The notes below the pieces were generated by a model. That model was not told where the DNA came from. It made no database searches and saw only the letters and a program-made list of their open reading frames with translations. 64,000 nucleotides of DNA from contig CM075652.1 of NCBI GenBank assembly GCA_037953625.1, forward strand, positions 53,623,501 through 53,687,500, written 5' to 3'. Made by a program: the position numbers and the translations under genes. Positions 1-9,936 of this stretch are shown here, in pieces; the first letter of the stretch is position 1, and each line of letters starts with the position of its first letter. Source of the stretch: Crotalaria pallida (Eukaryota; Streptophyta; Magnoliopsida; Fabales; Fabaceae).

Positions 1-316
1 AAACAAGACAGTCCAATAGTAACAACAACAACAACAAGGATTACACCAATAAATCATAACAATAACAAAATCAAATATAAAAACCACTCATGACATCACA
101 AATAAATCAATTGACATACACAGGTATGTCTCAGAGCACAGAATATAAATCAACTCCCTAGGGTTCTTCACTCCTATTTTCATAACATACAAAAAGGGGT
201 TTTAACATAAACATTTCAATAAATGTAAAAACAACCAATAATAATCTAATTATCCCCAATCCAACTCTAAACAAGAAATAAAACACTATCCACATTCCAA
301 TTTAGCTAAAACTCCC
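1..316. other. Unassigned AT-rich sequence left of truncated LTR A
   Basis: I recognise no coding frame, TIR or LTR terminus here. It abuts the point (about 317) where sequence homologous to the other LTR-A copies begins, so that LTR lost roughly its first 190 bp to whatever event placed this sequence next to it. It could be part of another old element. Confidence 0.5.
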
Positions 317-491
317 AAATCGACCGAAAAGAGAAAATTAGGAATTTATTATAGGATGCTAAGAAATTAAATTCCACCGTTGGATATGAAGTTTAAAGGG
401 TTAAGAAGCTTGTCTAAAAATTTGGATCCGATCCGACGGTTAAAGAAAAAGTTATGGCGAATCGAAGGTTGAAAATTCTGACCCATGCCCA

Positions 492-724
492 GGCGCGCAC
501 CACTATTCATGGTGACTGGGGCAGATAGTTTTACGCTTAGGCGCGCCATTCCGTGCGCCCAGGCGCGCCCTACACGCACTAGCCATGCACCAGCCTCTGG
601 TTGGCGCGCCAATTTCCTCCCCAGTCAGCACCTGGTGCGGCGACATGCACCAGGCGTGCGGTCACTGCGCCCAGGCGTGCTGTCACTGCGCCCAGGCGCG
701 CGCGCCACCAGATCAGATCTGGTG
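492..724 (+). promoter_or_regulatory. Phased GGCGCGCC palindrome block in LTR A
   Basis: GGCGCGCC or one-base variants start at 492, 540, 562, 603, 653, 674 and 695. The 540/562 pair is 22 bp apart, 653/674/695 are 21 bp apart, and 562 to 603 is 41 bp. The block ends in a 9-bp inverted repeat (706-714 with 716-724, one-base loop). It sits in the LTR part that would hold U3 or promoter sequence. The helical phasing is seen; a protein-binding role is inferred. Confidence 0.5.
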
Positions 725-1352
725 CGTCGAATCCAAGCTTGGGGCCAAAGTTTTGTTATGAGCCACACGATTTTGCTGGCTTCAAGGCAAGAAATAAGAC
801 TCCAAAACATATCACTCCATCACACTTCATCACCAACATCAACCCATCATCTTCATCATTTCTCTCAACCCCAAGAACAAGGTTCCATCATCTCTTCTCA
901 TCACATACACTTGGTTTTGAGCAAATCAAACTCAAAACCATCAAACTCCATCAAGCTAGCACCATGGAAATAGGTTGAAGCTCCTTCCCTCTTCTCCCTC
1001 TACCTCACGAGTTGTCCCTCCCTTCTCCCTCTTAGATTTCAAGCTCATCATCAATTGGGTAAGTGAAATCTTATGTTAAGCCATGATTCTAATCCTTTCT
1101 CTTTCACTCATAAAAGTTGCACTTGCTTAGGGTTTTCTTGTGCCCTTGATTATGTAGAGTCTCAATTTCATGCCATCAAATCAAGACCAAGAGAAGGGCA
1201 AAAATCAACCATCTTGTACTCCCCCAAATAGAGTTGTTTATCATCACTTGATTATATCCTTGTTGAGGTGGCAAGCAAGGCTTAGGAAATTCAAGTTCCC
1301 AAGGTTTTGAGCTAGGGCACACAAAGGTTTCCTTACTTCTTGCTACTTTGAG

Positions 1353-2160
1353 GTAAGGAGTGGGTATTAGTGAGTATTACCATACTCTGGGGTTTAGTTT
1401 ACGATATGTATATAATGGGTACTAAGTATTATTTGTTAGTGAGTATAATGCACCATAGGGTAGTTAATCAATAGAACTTATGAATTAAGGATAATGGTGA
1501 TGATATTAATAAAAGGTTGAATGGTGCTAATTAAATTATAAGATATAATTGTGATGATTTGATAATGTAAATGTGTAATGTTGTGATTAATTTTGAGCAA
1601 TGTACTTGTTAAGAAGTTAAGTGGTCTTCTGGAAAATGTATTGGTTAATATGATGAAGAGGGAATGTTATTATAAGGAATGAAAATTAATGTACCCGGAC
1701 GCAGTAAGACGTGATCGCGCGTGGGTGCGAACGCAGTAGGTCGTGACTAGGGGAGAGTGAAACTATACCCGGACGCAGTAAGACGTGACCGCGCATGGGT
1801 GCGGATGCATTAGGTCGTGACCAGGGACAGAATGAAATGAAATATACCCGGACGCAGTAAGTCGTGACCAGCACATTAGTGCAGACGCAGTAGGTCGTGA
1901 CCAGGGACAGAATAAAAAGTAATGTGAATATAACGGAAGAGAATAGAATAAAAGACTTGATAAAAATATTGATTAAGAACAAAGAGGAAATAAATGGATT
2001 GTGAAGCTAATGAATATTTTGTGAATGATTAGCGGTGTGTAAGACTTTGTTATGTTATGATTTGAATGTTAATTATGTTTGGCTTAGTATATCATTATGT
2101 CGTATATGGAAACTGCTTCCCCATTTTATGTGTAATACTCACTCCTTACCATTTCCACAG
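1353..2160 (+). other. Predicted LTR-resident intron of element A
   Basis: The donor is TTTGAG/GTAAGG at 1352/1353. The acceptor is a pyrimidine-rich CCATTTCCACAG ending at 2160. LTRs B, C, D, F and G have comparable donors and acceptors at matching places. An alternative donor (TTGG/GTAAGTG) lies at 1059. Splicing is inferred from sequence only. Confidence 0.5.
1688..1912 (+). repeat. Tandem hairpin-rich array in LTR A
   Basis: Units built on ACCCGGACGCAGTAAG and GGACGCAGTAGGTCGTGACC recur three times. Small self-complementary pieces can be seen, such as GCAC-ATTA-GTGC, GGTC-GT-GACC and CGCGC-ATGG-GTGCG. The array lies about 250 bp upstream of the predicted splice acceptor, the same relative place as the hairpin arrays of LTRs B, C, F and G. 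A second copy lies at about 29008-29226. Confidence 0.65.
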
Positions 2161-2202
2161 GTACTGAGGAAGAGTTTGCACTTGATCAGGCCGAGCAGGA
2201 GT

Positions 2203-2348
2203 ACTCTCCCTCACAGGGAGAGTAGGTTACTTATATATGTAGGACATGGGAATGTCCTGGGCCCGATGATGTGATTTGATTCATTTTTGTTGTGTATATT
2301 GTACATAGTTTTTGGGGGGCCCAGGACGACTCCTTTTGGGTAGGAGTC
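2203..2348 (+). promoter_or_regulatory. Exon-2 hairpin series in LTR A
   Basis: Three perfect hairpins follow the predicted acceptor: 2203-2211 with 2215-2223 (9-bp stem, loop CAC), 2241-2247 with 2252-2258 (7-bp stem, loop GGGA) and 2328-2334 with 2342-2348 (7-bp stem). The first is preceded by GCCGAGCAGGA. LTRs D and F have the same leader and a hairpin in the same position; in D the stem sequence differs but pairing is kept. Confidence 0.6.
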
Positions 2349-2662
2349 TTATTTTGGGGAAATGACTATTTTCCATAACTTGTTTATATAACTGCTGGAA
2401 CTCTGATGTCTTATACTTTGCTATTCTGATGTGTGCACGATGTTGCACTAGTTGTGATATATGTATATAGTGCTGTGGCTTCTGGAATTTGAAAATGTTA
2501 ATGTTTATCAGGTTACAGGAAAACCAGAATTTCGGGAAAGTCAGAAAAACAAACGAAACTCCGTCCGTTTGACGGGAGATTTTTATAAGTTAAAAATAAA
2601 ATTTTAATTTCACTATTTTACTAAGGGTATTTAAGGGTAATTAAGTATAGGTGTTACATTTA

Positions 2663-2674
2663 TGGTATCACAGC
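2663..2674 (+). other. Primer binding site of element A
   Basis: TGGTATCACAGC lies 4 bp after the LTR end. It differs by one base from the usual tRNA-iMet complement TGGTATCAGAGC seen in B, E and H, so priming may be weakened. Confidence 0.8.
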
Positions 2675-2835
2675 AGTTTCCCTCGGCCTTTGGAGTTATG
2701 AGCTACTCCAGTGATTACTCACCAAGCGAGTAATCGATAGTTATAGTTTAGAGTCTAGAATTTATTGATAGGATGTTTATACTATTAATCATGCTACTAA
2801 GCATTAACTGTCGGCCTTATGCATGACTATACAGT

Positions 2836-5800
2836 ATGGCTGGTAGACGGATCGATAATGATAGGATCCGAGCTATTCTGGAGCAAATGGTACAGATGCA
2901 ACAACAGATGCAACAAAATCATGAGAATAACATAGCAGCAGCCGCAGCAGCAACAGCAACAGCGGCAGCAACGATTCCTCAACCCCCAGCTCCAGTTGCC
3001 ATCGACTGGTTGGCACGATTCAGAAAGAATGATCCGGTGAAGATCGAAGGAGGGTTCAACCCCGATGGGGCACAACTTTGGTTGCAAGAGATCGAAAAGA
3101 TCCTTAATTCCATGGCACCACCGGAGGAACAAAAGGTTCTGCTAGCACAATACATGTTGACTAGTGAGGCAGAACACTGGTGGCAACAGATGCGGAGGGG
3201 TTTGGAGGCGAACAATCAGGCGATCACTTGGGATTTGTTCAAGAATCGTTTTCTGGGAAAATACTTTCCTGAGGATGTTCGTAGAGAGAAGGAGATAACC
3301 TTTCTGTAGCTCGTGCAAGGGAATATGAGCGTTGGGGAGTACGCTGCTAGGTTTGAGGACTTGATCCGATATGCAGGGAGTTACAGAGATGCTGATGAAA
3401 GGACCAAGTGCATCAAGTTCGAGACCAGACTTCGTTCTGAAATCAAGATGGCTTTTGAGTATCAGAACATCGCCAACCTGTCTCAATTGATCAATATGAC
3501 TAGTACTTATGAAAAGAGTCGAAAACAACATGCAGCTGAGAAACGCAACAAAAATGTTCAAAAGGTTGGAGGTCCTGTTAGGGGCAAGAGTTCGGTGCAG
3601 CGACCAGGTCCTTACTCCCAGCCTAGAACAGGCCAAGCAGTGAGTACCTTTGGTCCTATTCCGACTTGTCCACATTGTGGTAGACAGCATAAGGGAACTT
3701 GCTGGAGATTGGATCCAAGTAAGGGGGGACCAACCTGTTTCAGGTGCGGTCAGTCAGGTCACATTATGATGAATTGTCCTAGAAATGCAGTTAAGAAGGA
3801 GGTGAATGTGGCCAAGGTACAGAAAGCTGGTGACAATCGGGTGACTCAGAAGGGCAAGGTGTATACTCTGGATGGCGAGGAAGTTACTGAGGCCGATGCT
3901 CTGATTAGAGGTACCAGTTATGTTAATGATATTCCTTGTGGTATTCTCTTTGATTGCGTAGCTACTCATTCATTTATTTATGCAGATTGCATGAAGAAGT
4001 TAGGATTACCTGCAGTAGAAATGCCTTATAAATTATCTGTTTCTACCCCTACAAATTCTTCTGTAGTCACATCAACGATGTGTTTGGATTGCCCACTTCG
4101 AGTGTTGGAGCGGGAATTCAAAGTAAATCTAATCTGTTTGCCTCTAACTAAATTGGATGTCATTCTGGGCATGGACTGGATGTCTCGGCACCATGTCCTG
4201 ATTGATTGTCATCAGAAATCAGTTACTATCAGTGACCTTTCTTTATCTGCCCTGGAAATGAATGAGGAGGCAGAGATCAGTCAGATTCCGATAGTCTGCG
4301 AGTTTTCGGAAGTCTTCCCTGCAGAGATTCCTGGATTACCGCCGAACAGAGAAGTGGAGTTTAGTATTGATCTGATGCCTGGAGCAGGTCCAATTTCAAT
4401 AGCCCCGTACAGGATGGCACCTCCGGAATTAGCGGAGTTGAAAAAGCAGATAGAGGAGCTTTTGTCTAAGGGCTTGATTAGACCGAGTGTGTCACCTTGG
4501 GGAGCTCCGATTCTCTTTGTCAAAAAGTAGGACGGAAGTCTCTGAATGTGTATCGACTACAGGCTGTTGAATGCTGTGACTGTGAAAAACAAGTATCCTC
4601 TGCCTCGCATTGATGATTTGCTGGACCAATTGAGAGGAGCAGCCGTATTTTCTAAAATTGACCTCCGATCGGGATACCATCAAATCCGTATCCGAGATGA
4701 GGAAATCCCTAAAACGGCATTCAGGTCGAGATATGGACATTTTGAATATGTGGTGATGTCCTTTGGTCTCACGAATGCTCCGACCATCTTCATGGACTAT
4801 ATGAACAGGATCTTCAGGCCGTACTTGGATTCTTTTGTCATAGTCTTTATTGACGACATTCTCATCTATTTTAAGAGTCCAAGTGAGCATGCCGAGCATC
4901 TGAGAATAGTGTTGCAAATTCTCAAGGCCAAACAGCTTTATGCAAAGCTTTCTAAATGTAGTTTCTGGTTGAATGAGGTACAATTTCTGGGGCATGTCAT
5001 TTCTGAGAAGGGTGTTGCTATTGACCCTTCTAAGGTGGAAGCGGTGCTTAAGTGGGAGAGACCCAAGTCCATTACTGAGATTAGAAGCTTTCTTGGTATG
5101 GCTGGGTATTATCGGAGGTTTATTGAGGGTTTCTCTAAATTAGCCCTTCCTTTAACTACTCTTACCCGGAAAGGTGTTCCGTTTGAGTGGTCCCCGGAAT
5201 GTGAAGATAGTTTCCAAGAATTGAAGAGGCGGTTGACTAGTTCCCCGGTATTAATTTTGCCGGATCTGACTCAATCCTTCGTGGTGTATTGTGATGCTTC
5301 AAAACAAGGGTTGAGTTGTGTGTTGATGCAGCAAGGACAAGTCATAGCTTATGCGTCCAGACAATTAAGGCAACATGAACAGAACTATCCCACTCATGAT
5401 CTTGAGTTGGCGGCTGTGGTTTTTGCTTTGAAAATCTGGAGGCATTATCTATATGGTTCAAAGTTCGAAGTCTTCAGTGATCATAAAAGCCTTCACTATC
5501 TCTTCGATCAAAAGGAGTTGAATATGAGACAGAGGAGGTGGATGGAATTTCTGAAGGACTACGATTTTGATCTTCAGTATCATCCGGGCAAAGCCAATGT
5601 AGTGGCTGATGCACTAAGTTGTAAGACTTTGCATGTCAGCAATCTGATGGTGAAGGAGATGCAATTGATCCAAGAGTTCAGTGACCTCAACTTGAACATG
5701 CAAGTGAAAGAGAAGAGCATTGTTCTAGAAATATTGCAGGTTACCAATGACTTGATTGGTCTTATTAAAGAAAGACAAGCTGATGATTCAGAACTGCAAA

Positions 5801-6110
5801 AGTTGTTAGAAGGGGAAGCGGACAATGAAGAGCCCGATTTTGTGAAGGGTTCTGATGGCATTATCCGATTTAGGGGTCGAATATGTGTTCCTATGGACTT
5901 CGAAGTTAGAAGAGATATCCTTTGGGAAGCACATCGAACCAAAATGAATTTCCATCCCGGTGCAACAAAGATGTACCAAGATTTGAAGAAGATTTATTGG
6001 TGGCCGAAGTGGAAAACCGATGTGGCCGATCATGTATCTCATTGCCTAACTTGTCAGAAAGTTAAAATTGAGCATCAAAAGCCTGGTGGTCCTTTGCGAT
6101 CACTTGATAT
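2836..6110 (+). pseudogene. Gag-pol of gypsy element A, 5' portion (nonsense-mutated, split by B)
   Basis: One continuous frame encodes the capsid domain, zinc knuckle, protease, reverse transcriptase, RNase H and the start of integrase. Landmarks are a Gln-rich N terminus, the CCHC knuckle CFRCGQSGHIMMNC (about residues 301-314), a protease site read as DCVATH near residue 373 where DSGATH is usual, the RT box FIDDILIYF near 672-680, RNase H YCDASKQG near 818 and the integrase H-H-C-C zinc region near 1035-1080. The start ATG at 2836 follows the PBS by about 160 bp. In-frame stops lie at 3307-3309 (TAG), 4528-4530 (TAG) and 4543-4545 (TGA); there is no frameshift. The frame is interrupted at 6110 by element B and resumes at 17606. 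The lineage is a Tekay/Del-type chromovirus, from motifs and the C-terminal chromodomain. The element cannot encode active proteins as it stands. Confidence 0.92.
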
Positions 6111-6373
6111 TGTAACACCCCAAAATTTTAATCCCCGATTAATGTAATGTTAATTATAATTTAATTATAATTAATGATTTTTATATTAATCATTGATTAA
6201 AATGTGTATTCATGTAACTAGTTTATGTGTGTGAAATTATTTAATAAATATTATAATGCATAAAATAAATGTTTTGCATATTAGTCCCTGGGTTGGGACC
6301 TAGAAGCAATTATAGGAAAGGTTTTGGAGGGAAAGTAAATAAAATAATTATTTTTCAAAAATGGGGCAAAATA

Positions 6374-6540
6374 CTCGAGTATTTCTCGGAAAACTCGAGT
6401 ATTCTGGTCTGAGTTGCACGAGTTAGTGCGTTTGGTGAGTCACCATCAACGATTTCCTCTTCTTGCCACGAATACTCCCTCCCCAACACCTCAAAGCTTT
6501 CGTGTCGTTGTGCATGGAAGTCTTCTTTGCCTATTTAAGC
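6374..6540 (+). promoter_or_regulatory. LTR B promoter: CTCGAG pair plus TATA-like box
   Basis: CTCGAG starts at 6374 and 6394, 20 bp apart, each within ACTCGAGT. A TATA-like CTATTTAAGC follows at 6531-6540, about 135 bp downstream. LTRs C (34369/34349, TATA near 34216) and G (51843/51822, TATA near 51690) have the same layout on the minus strand; G uses ACCGGT instead. Confidence 0.6.
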
Positions 6541-7437
6541 TCTGCAACACCGAATTCGTGAAGATTTTTGGCTAAGTTTGGGTTGTTGATCAAGTTAGGG
6601 TTCTGAAGTTGTTGCCTTCGATTCTTCTTCAATTATGAGTGTTAGGATTCGAGTGATACATGAATACAAAGCTCACATCACGAGCTTTGTATAAACACCA
6701 AAATCGTGAGGATTGAGTGAGTGTATTGGGAGAATTGGAGCTTGGAAGTGAAGTTGTTGCTGGTCAAATCTTGGTCTGGAGCTTACTTTGATCATTGATT
6801 CTGGTAAGCTCATGAATCCCTGAGTCTCAAATTCGGTTTCTTTAGTTAGTTGATGTTTCATAGAGTCTAGAAAATCTAATTTCCCCAATTTTATTCTCTG
6901 TTTCATGTGTGAACCAATTCCATTTTGGTGATGCACTCAAAATGCTCTGCATGTGATGCTTGAAGTTGATCTGAAAGTTGTGGAGCCTTTTTCTTGTCAA
7001 TCCTTTGTTGATTCACGTTTGAGAGGTAAGGGGAAGTAATTATATTCACTAGATAGAGAGTAAATTCCATTAATTGTGTTAGAGAGCCACCAAGAGGCTC
7101 TAAGGGCTTAGATTGAATAGGATCTTTGGTTTGGAGACCAAGCTTTGCTCTAAAACTGTGTTGAGCAAGTTCTAAATCATGCATGCAAGCTTAAATGAAC
7201 TTTATTTCATGAGAATTGTGCTTATTATGCAATTTGAGGTGTTGAGTTGTTAAAATGTGTAGTTTATGCATGATTGAGGAATCCTCTGTCAAATCTGTAA
7301 TTTGATATGTATTGAGTGTTGTAACATGTTCAATATATGGTATATGAACTGTTTTGATCATTGGTTTGGGTTAAAAATGTTTAGAAATTGAAATGGTATG
7401 TAAAAACCAAGTTTTCAGTCTGTTCTGTCTGCAAATA

Positions 7438-7741
7438 CTCGAGTATATGGCTTAACACTCGAGTAATTCGTGGTGCACTTGTGTGAAAATTGGCGCACCA
7501 ACTTGAGAATCAGGCTTGGCACTCGAGTATTTCAGATGCAACAAGAGTAAAAATTGATGAACAACTCGAGTAAAACATGAACTACTCGAGTATTCTGGGT
7601 AAGGAACTACTCGAGTATCTCATGAATTACTCGAGTATATTTATGAAGATCTGAAAACTTAAATCTCTAAAAAGACATGAACGACTCAAGTATAATTATG
7701 AACTACTCGAGTAAAATCTGGAAACTGATGAACTACTCGAG
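7438..7741 (+). promoter_or_regulatory. Intronic CTCGAG palindrome cluster, LTR B
   Basis: CTCGAG starts at 7438, 7458, 7522, 7565, 7585, 7610, 7630, 7706 and 7736, with a decayed CTCAAG near 7684. Pair spacings are 20, 20, 20 and 30 bp. The 3' LTR keeps the cluster at about 15365-15668. Confidence 0.7.
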
Positions 7742-8039
7742 TATTTTTAGTCAGAAACTTAAAAATACCATTTTCAATTTTAAATCATTTTGTAACACTT
7801 AAAGAACAATAAACCAAGTGATTCTGAACTTAAAAGGAAATTGATTGACGTTGTGATGTTTTCATTTGGATAATGATACGTTGCTCGGAGGGCACGTAAG
7901 ATAGTAATAAAAGAACAATACGTCAATCAATTCCTTTTTAACTAAGTAATGCATTCATTCTGGAGTTTGGATGGTAGGACGTATATCATGTTTTTGGTAA
8001 ACATGTGGAGGGCCTCTGGGAGTGCCAATACGCTTGCTT

Positions 8040-8205
8040 GATGACACGTCGTCGACGTGGTCGGCTTAGTGGATGCCGATATGGTTATACCGTTTGGATG
8101 ACGGTCCGTTTGGATGACGGGATATGCTCGGGTGGCATGGATTCCAAGCTTGTCGTGTACATTCTAGGTGAATGTACGAATTGTTGTATACCTAGGAATA
8201 CAACG
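8040..8205 (+). promoter_or_regulatory. Hairpin-rich block upstream of the LTR-B acceptor
   Basis: Successive inverted repeats include CACGTC-GTC-GACGTG, two CCGT-TTGGATG-ACGG units in tandem, ATGC-TCGGGTG-GCAT, GTACATTC-TAGGT-GAATGTAC and GTTGTAT with ATACAAC. Most loops contain a GG dinucleotide. Position and style match the arrays in G, C and F. Confidence 0.5.
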
Positions 8206-8476
8206 CACTGTTGAGTGCTGGGTTGTCAGGGATGGACGTCAGAGAGTGACATAGAATGATGGAGATAGGCTTGAGAGCTAAATTCATGCATCATGCCACT
8301 CATTTAAATTAATTATGATAAACGAAACAAGTGTGAGCATCCTATGTGCATTAACTAACTGCTAAGTGTTATATAAGATTGTTATAAATTGATGCATATT
8401 TACATACTCATATTGCACAATTTATTCTCTGTTGATTATGTGTATAGAATTGCTTACCCCTATGCCCTTGTAGGTG

Positions 8477-8947
8477 ATGTCTCGTTACATTGCTTGCATC
8501 GAGATCCGGCCACTTCCTAGTGGCATATGGATCTATGAGGACCATCGCACGGTGTTCGAGGGGGAGGTAGAGATTACCTTCTACCACCCGAACCCGCTGA
8601 TGCGATTCCGTCCTCGTAGGTTTAGGATTCCCATCATATACACTATGCACGTACCCCCGTTTTATACTTACCATGGACCACCTCCCATGCGACCAGCTCG
8701 CTCTTATCACAGCTTTCATTTTCGACCTACCCGCTCTCACCCTTTTACCTCGAGAGTCGTCCGCAAGGAGACTCCCCCTTCTGATCCGAGGAGCCCAGTC
8801 AGGGTTTCACCATCACCTGACCCGGTACCCAGTGGTAGGGTACACTCTCCCTCGGATGAGATCGAGGAGGATCCGGTGGAGGACGAGAGTGGGAGCGAGC
8901 CTGTCGTGCATTCTACTGGGAGTGATTGGAGGGACGATGATCCCTAG
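8477..8947 (+). CDS. LTR-encoded accessory ORF of element B, 156 aa, unknown function
   Basis: An intact frame lies inside the 5' LTR; its ATG is three bases after a strong splice acceptor (AG at 8472-8473). I do not recognise the protein family. It has a hydrophobic, Pro- and Tyr-rich N-terminal half with a basic patch (RFRPRRFRIP), a His/Tyr/Pro stretch (PPFYTYHGPPP) and an acidic C-terminal tail (EIEEDPVEDESGSEP, ending WRDDDP). A homologue exists in the unrelated-by-position LTR C on the minus strand (31866-32351), similar over its whole length, and the differences there fall mostly in third codon positions. That points to past protein-level selection. It could be an accessory or transcriptional-activator-like factor; function is inference. 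The 3' LTR copy has a one-base deletion. Confidence 0.65.
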   Translation: MSRYIACIEIRPLPSGIWIYEDHRTVFEGEVEITFYHPNPLMRFRPRRFRIPIIYTMHVPPFYTYHGPPPMRPARSYHSFHFRPTRSHPFTSRVVRKETPPSDPRSPVRVSPSPDPVPSGRVHSPSDEIEEDPVEDESGSEPVVHSTGSDWRDDDP

Positions 8948-9680
8948 GTATGTGCATAGGGTATGTGATGAGGATCAGAGGATCCGATGTGTGGATTCTA
9001 TGGAGGAGATCTTGCTGCTGCTGTGTTGATGATGATGCTACTACCTTACTACTTTTGCTTCTTGGAGACTACTGCTATCACTACTACTACATCTGATGCT
9101 GCCAGATCTACGTGACCACCCTTAGAGTTATATTTTTGTTATGTATATATGTTGTAGATATACTTTTGGAGTACTCTAGGGTTTTGGTTACACTGCTATG
9201 TAGATCTGTTTATGGACTTGTATATTTTGGAACTTGGAGACTCTGATGTTGGGCTATGTACTTATGACTTTCCTATATATAAAACCTATGTTTATATTCC
9301 TATCCATGGCATAGTCCGATAATTTCCGCTTACTCTGATTTAATCTATTTGAGAGTTCGGCTATGAAAACTATTCGATGGTATCAGTTTTATCAAATAAA
9401 ACAAGGGTAGCTTCAGTTATTTTCTATGATATAAATACGATTCCAAAAGACGAATTACCCAACTTTTGAAAAGGTTTTAGAAATCGCCAAATTCGATACA
9501 ACTGTTTGAAATGCTTTAGAGTTTATTCTCCAAAAATTCCAAGTGTTGATTTGTGCACCCGCTTTAAATAGAAAAATTTCACTTACATATTTTCTTAATA
9601 CTCACAAGTCCATATATTATCCAATATAATAGCTTAAGTACTATATTATACTTGGGTAATTAAGAAGGGTGTCACACTTA

Positions 9681-9692
9681 GTGGTATCAGAG
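9681..9692 (+). other. Primer binding site of element B
   Basis: TGGTATCAGAGC, the canonical plant tRNA-iMet complement, lies 5 bp after the 5' LTR end. Confidence 0.95.
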
Positions 9693-9936
9693 CAAAAGTC
9701 AGATCCTGTAGTAGTGGAAGTAGTTTCAGAAAGGTAGCCATCAACATCAAGCAGGTATCTTCAGGGCATTTACATTATTTTGAATGATATTATTTTGCTT
9801 GTTGAGCTTTAGATACCTTTGAATTGTTTGTATCTTGTCTCTTTTGGGTACAAGACACAATTGACTGTAGATTTAGACGTTTAGGTTATAGTCTTAGTAT
9901 AGGTGGTGTAATGGAAGTTTCTTTAGTTCAACATAT
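9693..9936 (+). other. Untranslated leader of element B
   Basis: Noncoding leader between the PBS and the gag ATG. I see no further motif. Confidence 0.7.

Larger units (their letters stand above)
317..2658 (+). repeat. 5' LTR of gypsy element A (5'-truncated)
   Basis: This segment is nearly identical to 27595-29972 and, over its first part, to 18911-19251, which starts as TGTAACATCC at 18722. It ends GGTGTTACA at 2658, directly before a tRNA-iMet-type primer binding site, so it is the 5' LTR. Inside are a GC-rich palindromic block (492-724), two good 5' splice donors (GT at 1059 and 1353), a tandem array (about 1688-1912), a 3' splice acceptor (CAG ending at 2160) and a series of hairpins (2203-2348). 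Open frames at 485-978 are GC-rich, unsupported and not called genes. LTR length would be about 2.5 kb if complete, in the range of Tekay/Del chromoviruses. Confidence 0.88.
7026..8473 (+). other. Predicted LTR-resident intron of element B
   Basis: The donor GAGAG/GTAAGG and the acceptor GCCCTTGTAG/GTGATG delimit 1448 bp. The acceptor is strongly conserved in C (GCCCATGTTAG/GTGATG) and G (GCCCTTATTAG/GTGTTG). The intron would hold the CTCGAG cluster and the hairpin block. An alternative donor (TTCTG/GTAAGC) is near 6803. Confidence 0.55.
6111..9675 (+). repeat. 5' LTR of element B
   Basis: It begins TGTAACACCCC and ends GGTGTCACA, followed by the PBS. In order it holds a CTCGAG pair (6374, 6394), a TATA-like CTATTTAAGC (6531), a donor GAGAG/GTAAGG (GT at 7026), nine intronic CTCGAG motifs (7438-7741), a hairpin-rich block (about 8040-8200), an acceptor TTGTAG ending at 8473 and an intact ORF (8477-8947). 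Beyond about 8950 it is noncoding to the end. Confidence 0.95.

Noticed and set aside
485..978. Two overlapping open frames in LTR A
   Set aside because: They arise from the GC-rich palindromic block, and Arg/Pro-rich translations look like repeat read-through. No homology between frames in other LTR lineages and no conserved start context.
9681..9692. tRNA gene fragments at TGGTATCAGAGC strings
   Set aside because: They sit immediately after LTR ends and lack the rest of a tRNA; they are primer binding sites.
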